Origin: Jaenimonas drosophilae
Taxonomy: Eukaryota > Euglenozoa > Kinetoplastea > Trypanosomatida > Trypanosomatidae
Length of the DNA stretch: 37,579 nt
Reading direction: 5' to 3'
Assembly: GCA_030849065.1 (NCBI GenBank)
Contig: JASAON010001490.1
Location: 1 to 37,579, forward strand
Shown here: positions 28,501-36,592 of the stretch, in pieces
Numbering within the stretch: the first letter of the stretch is position 1
Layout of the letters: each line of letters starts with the position of its first letter
Notes under the pieces: model-generated
What the model saw: only the letters and a program-made list of their open reading frames with translations
Database searches by the model: none
Told to the model about the DNA's origin: nothing
Made by a program: the position numbers and the translations under genes

Positions 28501-29199
28501 GTGGATCGATTGATTCTACGGGGAGAGCATGGCCTACCCGAGCTGGGGCCTCCTGCATCCCGGCGGCGAGCGATCTTTGGTTCTGCGATACCCGATGACA
28601 GCGCGATGGAAAACTTGCGTCCTGTAGCGGATCGGTTATTGGGGGAGCCCCACAAACTCATCTACAGTCTTCTCTGCGGCGTCCATGCGGAGAACATGAG
28701 CTCTCTCACCCGACTCGGTGCCATCACCACATCCGTCTTGATCTTCATGCGAGAAGCCGTTCTCCGCGGCGGAGAGAGTGGGGTGCACAACGTGCTGGCG
28801 GCGCTCCACACCGTGGCTGAACCAGCATTCCGCAAGTGCCGAGAGGACTCGAAGCGGGTTGAGCAGGAGCGGAATGAAAAAGGTGGCCCCACCGCACCGT
28901 TCTGCACGTGCGCGCCAGCTGGACATCGGCCCGTGTACAGATGCACCAATTTTCTCATTTATGGATCATGTCATCCGCCAAACGAAGCGGCTGTCTATCA
29001 CCGTACGGTTGGGGGCTGCTTCTTCCGCAATTTTATGCGGTTACTGTGTGTGTGGGTGGGGCATTACTGGGCTTGCCAGCGGTACGTTGAGACGTTGTAC
29101 TGCGGAACGGAGATTCCATTTGCGGAGTTCAAGAGTATGGTAATGTACCTCCTACATGTACTACCTCACTACTTTTTTCAATCCGAGGAGATCAAGTGA
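25501..29199 (+). CDS. TRPC4AP-like protein (DUF3689 type)
   Basis: The 1232-residue product resembles animal TRPC4AP (TRUSS, about 797 residues), which serves as a substrate receptor of CUL4-DDB1 ubiquitin ligases. Matching landmarks, aligned from memory, are VALGGIRLFVQVICDP near residue 97 (animal DLFGGVDLLVEILMRP), a central LLFVLNVILSTFCFG segment, ACRALETYLRCF, DGFLALLAELIRYHY followed by FLLRYVND, and the C-terminal block NMSSLTRLGAITTSVLIFM and FFRNFMRLLCVWVGHYW. An acidic, probably disordered insert at about 320-400 and other insertions explain the extra length. A stretch near 1140-1190 carries CTCAPAGHRP and several more Cys. The ATG at 25501 is the first of the frame; a TTG upstream is not used. 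Identity is plausible but not certain, and the ubiquitin-ligase role is inferred. Confidence 0.6.
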   Translation: MPLVSKFTPAHQTLWTPQRVPIRIDPSWLLCDLSTEASRGPPLNGLNGGIYLPMAEALRDITMTWTTPSFSEVLRSLRRLESVFDPSQPEAVPYFVALGGIRLFVQVICDPVNLSERGAATAHSYFDVIAWALRSMAELLVCHSEIGWYLYDLYPGLIWRLLELFQVPRLAPFAGAFLERIISSVGPVIEIAKSPLLISLIRTSQDAIFAQVCRIVALLVVPAMGLGGSTISARRLTHPESMMPMKRVQRVIDSNVLWLIGEDRFMPRLLALCECRAVGLRVQQGNRTMTLMESNLTDTTTLISTLLQEYNRTGGAAAPPDMESDEANPSVPTTLEERAAALLQRGSREDDWETESAYEEESVGVSYEEGAPPRDRGDDAGEVMLDQGQMLRLQEVLGSFEFPPNASAGQRLDSDAASSILRQMADEQLLQPPEDVEDNSKLDLSWFFGTADACQRWRLRDCTLLEGRDDNRSRFLPVWGGNDELINNFRLQNEQSLKSMQMYARDQHDPLMTSQQVIVDSQSELLFVLNVILSTFCFGEAWKQLRDERWLKRAIKIYDVAFGLDQQTSMLIDVPIRITLAPHQRALPRFLPAASSQTMHAVDAAHDGAPPLQWCSSTFLEQLGSYKEAFTTDASTEMFLENDEDVLDDKATQHGPDTIRKLELVRSILEYWNCQDCYEIAMVRQSPDAVGAASSLTKRIATTLTTAREGSCVETTACRALETYLRCFVFTMDDEEDGSSPSTNPSTSLDDSLLTRSCPQTDLGDILLKHILEERLYNGTLIPGLPGTITSLKRMDGFLALLAELIRYHYPNFHFLLRYVNDSESLTHLNVPRNDGASGRILLSDDDTELARVMNAPPLERMEHEAFASVLMRRIYFCGSEANLFIRALVLSLTPGLRSSVNYYDKEHPEPIRSPTETFFRVGDVIAGYSIRLTRIRSLSREYVRRIGISMSSAQTTEAIHGRPLPETTVNLLENLMGELQTLPHRLPLDRRPFPHLYTNVDRLILRGEHGLPELGPPASRRRAIFGSAIPDDSAMENLRPVADRLLGEPHKLIYSLLCGVHAENMSSLTRLGAITTSVLIFMREAVLRGGESGVHNVLAALHTVAEPAFRKCREDSKRVEQERNEKGGPTAPFCTCAPAGHRPVYRCTNFLIYGSCHPPNEAAVYHRTVGGCFFRNFMRLLCVWVGHYWACQRYVETLYCGTEIPFAEFKSMVMYLLHVLPHYFFQSEEIK

Positions 29200-29654
29200 G
29201 GAGGTCGTGAAGAGCCACTCCTCCCACATAACGCCCCCCTCCTTCACTTCTCTGAGTTCGATGGTACCGAGTGCTCGTAGAGCGGGAGACAGCAACAGAG
29301 AGGAAGTGCAGCTTCATCACTGTTGTGGATGCGTTGCCTCTCTCTCTTTTTTTTTGTTGCGTCAGATTGCTGATGAACTGATCATGAGTGTCAACGATTC
29401 ACAGAATAGCTAGGAAGGTGGAACGTGCCTCAACTGTTATCAGCGTGTCTGCTATCAAGCAATGCGTCACTCCCCCCACTTTCCAGTTTCTCCACATAAA
29501 TTTACTCGATTGTTGACTCCAGAGGTTTCCTTTAGTACTCCCTCGTGCAATGAATCTGATTTCTACTTCTCTCCTCATTCTTATTCGTCGAGAAAGAGCA
29601 GTGCCAGCACACGCACCCACACCCACACCCACACACTACGATATCAACAATCAA
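29200..29654 (+). other. Spacer before rpiB, with acceptor and CCCACA repeats
   Basis: The first 340 bases hold no convincing gene. At 29560-29588 a pyrimidine tract (TTCTACTTCTCTCCTCATTC...) ends with AG at 29591-29592. At about 29606-29636 there is a short CCCACA-type repeat. The frame that continues into rpiB is open from an ATG at 29550, but that ATG precedes the acceptor. Confidence 0.5.
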
Positions 29655-30110
29655 ATGACTCGAAAGGTGGCCTTTTCCTGCGACCATGCCGCTTTCCACG
29701 TGAAGGACCAAATTCTGGCCATCATCTCCTCCGTGAAGGATGTGGAGGCCATCTACATGGGGCCGCCAAGCGACCAGTCGGTGGACTATCCTGACTATGC
29801 CGAGAAGGCGGCCACTGCTGTTGTGCGCGGGGAGGTGGAAAAGGCTGTGCTCCTGTGCGGAACGGGCATCGGCATCTCCATCGCGGCCAACAAAGTACAT
29901 GGAGCTCGCGCGGCTCTCTGCCACGACCACCTCACTGCTGTACTGGCCCGAGAGCACAACAATGCCAACATCGTCTGCGCGGGCGAGCGAGTGTGCGGAA
30001 TTGAGCTGCTGAAGGACATCATCGTGACCTTCTTGACAACAGACTTCTCTGGCGGTGAACGCCACTGCGGGAGAATCGCAAAGATTGCGGCCCTTGAGAA
30101 CAAGGCATGA
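29655..30110 (+). CDS. rpiB: Ribose-5-phosphate isomerase B
   Basis: The 151-residue enzyme interconverts ribose-5-phosphate and ribulose-5-phosphate in the pentose phosphate pathway. It has the RpiB fold signatures SCDHAAF (8-14, with His11 that contacts substrate in the family) and LCGTGIGISIAANK (67-80) containing the catalytic Cys68, followed by ARAALCHDH (84-92) and NNANIVCAGER. Trypanosomatids use this bacterial-type enzyme in place of the RpiA found in animals, so finding it supports the organism call. Length agrees with the roughly 150-160 residues of the family. I start at 29655 because a splice acceptor (AG 29591-29592) lies within the longer frame opened by the ATG at 29550. The longer form would carry 35 extra residues, and its N-terminus could be a targeting signal. 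No PTS1 glycosome signal is seen at the C-terminus. Confidence 0.95.
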   Translation: MTRKVAFSCDHAAFHVKDQILAIISSVKDVEAIYMGPPSDQSVDYPDYAEKAATAVVRGEVEKAVLLCGTGIGISIAANKVHGARAALCHDHLTAVLAREHNNANIVCAGERVCGIELLKDIIVTFLTTDFSGGERHCGRIAKIAALENKA

Positions 30111-30515
30111 AGTGTCTAAATTCTTTGGGCCTGCATCTCAGCCCTATGTGGGGTGATGGAGGCTCGTGACAGAACATGCATCGACTTCTAAATTCGAGCA
30201 TCTATTTCACCGTTGCAGCAACGCGTTTGTTCTAGTGCGGGATGGGTCTTACTCTCCATTCCCAACTGACCCATCTCGTGCTCAAAAAATGGGATGAAAT
30301 GGATGCAGCGCGCGGTGACACGCCAGCGCTTTCCGAAGCATATCCCCATCAACCATCATCATGACCCTCCACGTGGTTGCCGTACGCACGTGGACGCTGC
30401 ATCAAAGTTGTTTCTCTTCTGTGAATTAGCTGTGGCAGCTTTGGCAATCGCTTCTTCATTCACCCCTGACTGTTGTTCTTCATGTGTTTAGAAACCATAT
30501 TCCAGCTAGTGCGCC
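30111..30515 (+). other. Intergenic spacer, no gene seen
   Basis: The 405 bases between rpiB and the EF-G2 gene contain a short frame (30294-30491) with no protein character. A T/C-rich stretch at about 30450-30488 followed by AG at 30490-30491 is the likely acceptor for EF-G2, 25 bases before its ATG. Confidence 0.5.
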
Positions 30516-32987
30516 ATGTTGCGGCAAGTGCTCATTCTCAGAGTCTGCCGCGCATCTCGGGGGACGTGCGGTTTGACTTCTTCAGCGTGGCATAGTACCA
30601 CGATGCTAAGGGCACCAGCACGTTCACTGAGTAAAGATGAGCTACTAGAGAAGTCCATTGATCGAACACGAAACATTGGTATTGTGGCGCACATTGATGC
30701 TGGCAAGACAACCACAACGGAACGGATGCTCTTCCATGCGGGGGCGGTGTCTCGGGTGGGCGAAGTGGATAGTGGCACAACCACAACTGACTTCATGAAG
30801 GAGGAGATGGATCGTGGCATCACCATTCAGTCGGCGGCGGTGTCGCTCAGCTGGAAAGATCATTCGCTGCACCTCATTGACACTCCAGGTCACGTAGATT
30901 TTACTGTGGAGGTTGAGCGTGCCATGCGTGTGGTGGATGGTGTGGTGGCGTTGTTTGATGCCTCAGCTGGGGTGCAGGCACAGAGCTACACCGTTCTTCA
31001 GCAGAGTCGAAAGTTTGGTATTCCTGTGATTGCATTTATTAATAAAATGGACAAGCTAAATGCCAACTTCGAGAGCTCAGTGCAATCCATCCGAGATAAG
31101 CTCCACGTGGATCCGATGCTGCTGCAGCTTCCACTTCGGGCAGAGGATGGCGAGCTGGAGGGAGTCATTGACTTAATCAGTCAGCGGAGCTTCCGTTTTG
31201 GTGGACGCAACGGGGCAGAGGTGTGCGTGAAGAGCGTCGCTCGGTTCCCGGATTCATCTTCTGACTCCATTCCTCAGGAGGAGCCACACATTATCGAAGC
31301 TGCGGGTAAGGCCCGCCACAGCTTCATTGCTCAACTTACTGGCTACGACTCAGCCCTCACGGAGAAGCTCATCCACCATCTGGATGCCACCGACGGGGAT
31401 GAGGAGCGTGCAGAGGCTGCCCTTCATGTGGATGATCTCCGCCGCGCTGTTCGACGCCTGACACTGGATACCACCGCGACACGACCCGTCATGCCCGTTC
31501 TCTGTGGGGCCTCACGGCGTGATGTTGGGGTGCAGCCCTTGTTGGATGCCGTGATGCACTATCTCCCCTCTCCGCGTGATCAGGCCCGCATGGGCTACAC
31601 GAAGGATGGCATACCCACGGCGTTGTACCCCGCCACGAGTGCCCCAACCGTGCCGACGGTTGCCCTGGTCTTCAAGGTGATCCACACAACCAACCCCAAG
31701 GGAAAGCGGTCACCCCTGGTCTTTCTGCGTGTGTACAGTGGCCGTTTGCTTCCACGCATGGTTCTCACGAATCACTCCCGCGGGAGGAAGACGGAGGTGG
31801 CTGAGAAGCTCTACGTCATGCAGGCGGACAAACCTGTTGAGGTGCCCCACCTCGTTGCGGGAGATATTGGTGCGGTCTTTCTCACCGAGGCCCGCACGGG
31901 TGATACGCTCATCGCAGCCCCACCTCAGCATCTCCTCCACGCCAAGCCACACCTCAAACTGGGTGAGTGCGCGCAGGAGGTGGATACCTTGGAAGGGATC
32001 GATGCCCCACCCCCAGTTATTAGCTTTTCCCTGGAGGCCGCCACAGCTTCACAACTTCCGCTTCTTGAAGGGGCGCTGGAGGAGCTCTGCCGCGAGGATC
32101 CGAGTCTCTGCGTGAAGCACGACAACTTTGGCCACCTAGTGATTAGTGGAATGGGCGAGCTGCACCTGGAGATTGTTATGTCTCGGCTGGAACATGAACA
32201 TCATGCCCACTGCCGTTTGCTTCGGGCGATGGTGGAGTACCGCGAAACTATCCGGACACCGTGCAAGTGCGACCAGCTCGTTGGACACATCAATGATCTT
32301 CCCTTCGTGGAGTGCTCGATGGAGCTTCGCCCACAGACCAATCCAGACGACGGGGAGTGCGCCACCTCGGCGGAGTGCAGATTTGTTGTGGAGGATGACT
32401 TCCGAGAGGCGTTCATTGCTCAGACCTCAGCGTCTTCCGCTGATCGTCGGGGACGTGGCGCGGACACACTCAACGCCAAGGAGGATCTCCTTGTCATAAC
32501 ATCCACCTTCAGCGCTGCAGTCCGGGACTGCTCGCGACTGGGGCCTTTGGCGGGTGTTCCCATGCATGGCATGGAAGTTGTACTTCACAAGTTGCGAAAG
32601 GTTGGTCTCAATGCTCCCTTGCAGGAGAAGTCCATGGCTGCGGTGTCTCGCACCCTCGTTCTGCAGCTGCTGCGTTCCGTGCAGAAGACCAACCTCGCCC
32701 TCCTGGAGCCCATAATGGAGGTGGAGGTGGAGCTGTCGGAGAGGAGCTATGTCAGCGAGGTTGTATCATCGTTGAATGAACGCAATGCTCTTAGCGTGGA
32801 GGTCATTGATGGTGGACGGGCGGTGAAGGCAGTGGTGGCTATGCGCAACCTCACCAAGTACACCATGGCGCTGCGTAAGGTGGTGAAGGGACACGCCAAC
32901 CTCCTCACTCGCCTGGACCACTACCGCATTATGGAAGATAAAGCTGTCATTTCCCGCGTTCTCAAAAACCTTGGAATCACAGAGTAG
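30516..32987 (+). CDS. GFM2: Mitochondrial elongation factor G2 (ribosome recycling)
   Basis: The 823-residue translational GTPase shows G1 AHIDAGKTT (58-66), RGITIQSAAV (100-109), G3 DTPGH (122-126), NKMD (176-179), and EF-G domains III-V (for example GMGELHLEIV). The sequence FDASAGVQAQSYTV and the block GVIDLI plus VMPVLCGAS...VGVQPLLDAVMHYLPSP match EF-G2/GFM2 better than EF-G1. EF-G2 works with the ribosome recycling factor to split mitochondrial ribosomes after termination, and does not drive translocation. The N-terminal 40 residues (MLRQVLILRVCRASRGT...) are basic and hydrophobic, fitting a mitochondrial targeting peptide. A second in-frame ATG at Met30 is possible. The C-terminus is complete. 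Confidence 0.93.
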   Translation: MLRQVLILRVCRASRGTCGLTSSAWHSTTMLRAPARSLSKDELLEKSIDRTRNIGIVAHIDAGKTTTTERMLFHAGAVSRVGEVDSGTTTTDFMKEEMDRGITIQSAAVSLSWKDHSLHLIDTPGHVDFTVEVERAMRVVDGVVALFDASAGVQAQSYTVLQQSRKFGIPVIAFINKMDKLNANFESSVQSIRDKLHVDPMLLQLPLRAEDGELEGVIDLISQRSFRFGGRNGAEVCVKSVARFPDSSSDSIPQEEPHIIEAAGKARHSFIAQLTGYDSALTEKLIHHLDATDGDEERAEAALHVDDLRRAVRRLTLDTTATRPVMPVLCGASRRDVGVQPLLDAVMHYLPSPRDQARMGYTKDGIPTALYPATSAPTVPTVALVFKVIHTTNPKGKRSPLVFLRVYSGRLLPRMVLTNHSRGRKTEVAEKLYVMQADKPVEVPHLVAGDIGAVFLTEARTGDTLIAAPPQHLLHAKPHLKLGECAQEVDTLEGIDAPPPVISFSLEAATASQLPLLEGALEELCREDPSLCVKHDNFGHLVISGMGELHLEIVMSRLEHEHHAHCRLLRAMVEYRETIRTPCKCDQLVGHINDLPFVECSMELRPQTNPDDGECATSAECRFVVEDDFREAFIAQTSASSADRRGRGADTLNAKEDLLVITSTFSAAVRDCSRLGPLAGVPMHGMEVVLHKLRKVGLNAPLQEKSMAAVSRTLVLQLLRSVQKTNLALLEPIMEVEVELSERSYVSEVVSSLNERNALSVEVIDGGRAVKAVVAMRNLTKYTMALRKVVKGHANLLTRLDHYRIMEDKAVISRVLKNLGITE

Positions 32988-33311
32988 GGGTGATGCGCCA
33001 CCTTTTTGCGGTGTGGGTGGAAGGCTGCAAAGTTGCGGGCTCTTGTGGACATGTCTTTTTTCACAGAACACTTGCTTTCATTTCTGTCAAGCAGTGGAGT
33101 CACGTGCCCCGATAATCCACAAACTGACCTTGGTGTGGTAGAATGCGTGTACATTCACCTACGGGTCCTCTTTTTCCCCATTCTCTGTTGGCTCTCGTGT
33201 AGGTGTACTGGGGATCAAGTAGGTTCCTATTGGCGGTACCGCGCTGGGGGGGGGTCACGCACTGACTCTTTGTTTCCTTTATTCACGTCTGGAGGAAGAG
33301 TTGGTGTGCCA
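32988..33311 (+). other. Spacer before the HPF1-like gene
   Basis: The reading frame of the next gene is open across most of this 324-base gap, but the translation lacks protein character. A pyrimidine tract at 33265-33290 with AG at 33293-33294 is a good acceptor 18 bases before the chosen ATG. A G-run interrupts the middle. Confidence 0.5.
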
Positions 33312-34838
33312 ATGCCTGCTTCCGAAAGTCGTAACGTTTGTCCCTATGACGGACGGTGCTACCGGAAGAACCCTCAGCACTTTGTTCAGTACAAGCATCC
33401 CCAGCAGTTTCCATCTCCTTCCACCAGTCTGAGCGGCACGGTGACGCAGGCGCCGGTGGAGGATGCCGGTAGCCTGGGTCCTCTGGGTGTGAAACGCGCA
33501 AGAAGCGAGCGGGAGAACACCCCACTTGACGGTGATGGGGACTCCTCGACCACCTCAACAGCGACACACATTGATACACCCGACGAGTCCCAGACCCCCA
33601 CATTGGATGCAGACTCGCCTGACATTCAGTCCGAACCACCCTCCGAGGCATTGCTGAAGCTCTTGATGCATGCGGCCATCGTGCCAGACCCTTCTGCCGT
33701 CGGATTAGTGCTTCACGCCGCCCCACCCTCTCCGACGGTAGTACCGGCTGACACCTCGCTATCAGCCAGGCTGATCGAGGCAGTGTCACTGCTTCCGTCT
33801 GTGTTTTGCGGAATGCTGTTTCCAGCAGGTGATGTGGAAGCCGTGCTGCTTGCAGCGGTGCAGCTTCGCCCTGATGCTCCTCTGTGCGCATTTCGCGGCT
33901 GGGAACTAACTGGCCCCATTGCGTGGGCGTTGCACCGTGCGACGGGGCAATCCACTTCTCTTCCAGTTTTTGATGCAAACGAGAAGTGGAGATGGGGTCG
34001 CTACCGCTGGGACCCACCTGAGTGTCAGACGGTGGCGATGTGTTCTGCGATGCTCGACACCCAGACCATTGACCATCTGTGCTACCACCGTGATGATCCG
34101 ATCAGTGTGCCTGGAATGCTTGTGTCAGGTCATGCGACCTCCCATCACTTCTCCATTGAGAGCACCCTCCTCTCCACATACTTGCTTGGCGCGTCCCGAG
34201 CAGGCTCATCCATGGATCATTACCAGACACAGGAGGAGGCTGCGCTCTTGGCAGCGATGGAGGCAATTCGGGCAGCGCACACGGCGGCGGCATCCACTCT
34301 TCCCTCTCCCGCCGAGGCCGGCAAAATGACGCGGGCATCTGTTCAAAGGGAGGCGTCCAACCGACGCAAGAAGACCCGTGTTGCACCAACCTTCAACGGC
34401 CTGGGTATTGCTGTGTCAGTGGATCAAGATTCGGAAGTGGGCTACCGCGAGCCGGCCATCTCCAGGCCGAAGCTCAAAACCATTCTCGAGAGCTGGGACG
34501 TCCACCAGAAGCTCAGCCCACATGATTCAGACACAATCCACGACCAATTTCGCTTGATTGACATTGCCAACGATGAGGGTGATGTTGGGCTCGCGCTGGA
34601 GCTGGGTCAAAATCTGTTCGCACATGCTTCTCATTCCCCAAGCTTAGTGAGTGTGAGTGGGGAGGTGCGAATGAACCCTTTGTTGTGGCATGGCTTTCGT
34701 CTCCTGGACTGCGCATATGCGTTACTCAACCGTCCGCTTTACCGCCACGTTCTCCGCTGCCATGTGCCTGTTTGGGCTGGGCTAGTGGTTCCCCATGCAC
34801 CGTTGAATGGTGGACCCCGTGAAAGTCGTGCGGGGTGA
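33312..34838 (+). CDS. HPF1: HPF1-like protein with N-terminal PBZ zinc finger
   Basis: The 508-residue product combines two ADP-ribosylation modules. At its N-terminus lies a poly(ADP-ribose)-binding zinc finger: Cys10, Cys16, His23 and His29 in CPYDGRCYRKNPQHFVQYKH, a near-perfect PBZ. After a low-complexity linker (about 30-110) the rest matches histone PARylation factor 1: RYRWDPPECQT (230-240; human YYDPPEFQT), FNGLGIAVSVDQDSEVGYRE with Arg379, and IANDEGDVGLALELGQNLF with Asp421-Glu422, aligned with human Asp283-Glu284. In animals that Glu completes the PARP1/2 active site and directs modification to serine. Human HPF1 is 346 residues and lacks the finger; zinc-finger versions are known to me from other HPF1 relatives. 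The ATG at 33312 is chosen because a splice acceptor lies at 33293-33294 and the upstream frame is not protein-like. Confidence 0.9.
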   Translation: MPASESRNVCPYDGRCYRKNPQHFVQYKHPQQFPSPSTSLSGTVTQAPVEDAGSLGPLGVKRARSERENTPLDGDGDSSTTSTATHIDTPDESQTPTLDADSPDIQSEPPSEALLKLLMHAAIVPDPSAVGLVLHAAPPSPTVVPADTSLSARLIEAVSLLPSVFCGMLFPAGDVEAVLLAAVQLRPDAPLCAFRGWELTGPIAWALHRATGQSTSLPVFDANEKWRWGRYRWDPPECQTVAMCSAMLDTQTIDHLCYHRDDPISVPGMLVSGHATSHHFSIESTLLSTYLLGASRAGSSMDHYQTQEEAALLAAMEAIRAAHTAAASTLPSPAEAGKMTRASVQREASNRRKKTRVAPTFNGLGIAVSVDQDSEVGYREPAISRPKLKTILESWDVHQKLSPHDSDTIHDQFRLIDIANDEGDVGLALELGQNLFAHASHSPSLVSVSGEVRMNPLLWHGFRLLDCAYALLNRPLYRHVLRCHVPVWAGLVVPHAPLNGGPRESRAG

Positions 34839-35125
34839 CACACACACAAACAACAAAACAAACAACAACAACACTGCAACCGTTTTCCTCATCCATGTGT
34901 TGTGCTACAGAGAATTGTCTATCTTCTTGGGAAGTCATCGAAATTGTCTCTTTTTCTTTCACTCAAATGTTTCTTCAATGTGGAAGTGTTTGAACGCAAC
35001 ACTCGGTGTGCACGTTCGCCCGCCGGTACTGCAAGACTAGGAAGGTACTCTCACGAAATAGGAACTGTAAAAACGTCCTTGGATGACGCAGTGATTCTAA
35101 CTTTGTATTGGATGATTGCCGAACC

Positions 35126-36379
35126 ATGACGGACTCTGATTGGATGGATGAATGCGGGAGTGGTGCGGCCGGCATCACGGCAGGCCACGCATCCTCCTTG
35201 AGGGTGCTACACCTCAAGGCGGACGGCACGGTTACCTCGCTCATTATCCCAGGAGTAGCGGAGCTCAAAGCATACCTCGATGGGATACCGTCCTTTCCCC
35301 GACGCCACGACACCACGACGGACGCGGAGGCCGTGCCAGTGGTATCTAACTCCGAGTTTGTTTGGGTGCATGTGTGCGGCACGACCGATACCGAGGCTCA
35401 AGCAATTCTGTCCTGGCTCCCCATTCATTCGTTTGTGCAAGAGCATCTCCTCAAGGACGAAGAAGAGACCGCCTCTGTGGATGGCCTTGAGTACTTCCAC
35501 TCAGGTCGCTACTCCGTCCTTCACCTTTCTGCTCCTCCACATGGTCAGGCTCCGTTTCGAACGCCCGACGCGGCCCAGGTACTTGTGCATGTTCTACTGT
35601 TTCCCCAGGCTACCGTGACGTTCTCCGACGACCGTTTTGATGGGGATGAGGATATGGTCACGGACTTCCTCCGCGCTCCAGAAGCGATGCGTGCGAGTGA
35701 TGCTCATGCGCAACGTACCACCGCCATGTCCTCGGCTCTGCTACTTAGCTCTCTAATCACGTCGATTGTGTCGCGGATGCGGATTGGCGCCACCACCCTC
35801 ATGATTGAGGTGGACCAGGTTGATGAGCTTGTGCTCCAAATCATGCCATCGCGCGTGGATCAAAATGATTTGCTCCTCAGACTTAAAATTCTACGTCATC
35901 GTGTATCGCACTATCACACAGATCTTCTTCGGAAGGAGCGCCTGCTTCGTCAACTGCTGCTCCCATTCCTCCGCTCCACCCCTACGGCAAACGATGCCAC
36001 GGCAATTGATCGCTACCAGCGCTCACTCATGCTGACGCGAAGCTCCATTGAAAACATGCGCAAGGCCAGGGATTCCGTCAACGTTGCCAGCATGAATCTC
36101 ATCAACGGCGTCTCCGCTCGACTTGTTCAGCACTGCCACTGGATGGATTATGTTAACCACGTACAGACCCAAATTGCGCTGGTCGTGATGCCCGTGAACG
36201 TCATTCCAGGTCTGTGGGCCATGAACGTACACGTCCCATACCAGTACACAACGAGTTATTGGCCCTTCTGGATCATCACCATCATCACCTTATCCCTACT
36301 CGTCATTGGTGTATCTATCCCTCTGTATAAATACGTTCGCTACAAGCTCCCGGGAGCACTCGTTCCTTCCCTGGATTAA
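35126..36379 (+). CDS. CorA-type Mg2+ transporter family, GMN motif altered
   Basis: The 417-residue protein has the CorA layout: a cytoplasmic acidic/alpha-beta N-terminal domain (1-210), a long helical stalk (about 220-350; KERLLRQLLLPFLRS, SRVDQNDLLLRLKILRHR) and two C-terminal transmembrane helices. The first helix ends with MPVNVIPGLWAMNVHVPYQ and the second is FWIITIITLSLLVIGVSIP. The universal GMN signature at the pore entrance is AMN here (Ala365-Met366-Asn367, codon GCC). The nearby VHVPYQ loop resembles eukaryotic fungal-type CorA/Alr/Mnr2 proteins. Such proteins move Mg2+ or other divalent ions. The first ATG of the frame is 35126; the TTG upstream is not used. With a changed selectivity motif, substrate and activity remain open. 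Location (plasma membrane, organelle) cannot be read; no clear targeting signal is present. Confidence 0.85.
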   Translation: MTDSDWMDECGSGAAGITAGHASSLRVLHLKADGTVTSLIIPGVAELKAYLDGIPSFPRRHDTTTDAEAVPVVSNSEFVWVHVCGTTDTEAQAILSWLPIHSFVQEHLLKDEEETASVDGLEYFHSGRYSVLHLSAPPHGQAPFRTPDAAQVLVHVLLFPQATVTFSDDRFDGDEDMVTDFLRAPEAMRASDAHAQRTTAMSSALLLSSLITSIVSRMRIGATTLMIEVDQVDELVLQIMPSRVDQNDLLLRLKILRHRVSHYHTDLLRKERLLRQLLLPFLRSTPTANDATAIDRYQRSLMLTRSSIENMRKARDSVNVASMNLINGVSARLVQHCHWMDYVNHVQTQIALVVMPVNVIPGLWAMNVHVPYQYTTSYWPFWIITIITLSLLVIGVSIPLYKYVRYKLPGALVPSLD

Positions 36380-36476
36380 ATTCGCCGAGCGTGACTTCAA
36401 CCCTTCTCATTCCCCTTCCCCACCACCTCAATATCAGTGGGGTACCCCAACCATCTCACGAATGTAGAGCGACGCC

Positions 36477-36534
36477 ATCTGTCCACTTCATTCCTGTGTC
36501 TTCTTCCCTTCACTTCTTACGACTCCTCCCATAG
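36477..36534 (+). other. Probable spliced-leader acceptor for the ZIP gene
   Basis: A long T/C-rich stretch (ATTCCTGTGTCTTCTTCCC and CACTTCTTACGACTCCTCCC) ends in CATAG with AG at 36533-36534, 58 bases before the ATG at 36593. This fits a trans-splicing acceptor. Confidence 0.55.
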
Positions 36535-36592
36535 ACCCACTACTACACAAGCCTCACTAACCCACAAAACTCAAGCATCATCATCATTCCCA

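Noticed and set aside
33006..33311. N-terminal extension of the HPF1-like frame
   Set aside because: Translation lacks protein character and a splice acceptor (AG 33293-33294) lies just before ATG 33312, which begins two residues-worth of sequence before a textbook PBZ finger region.
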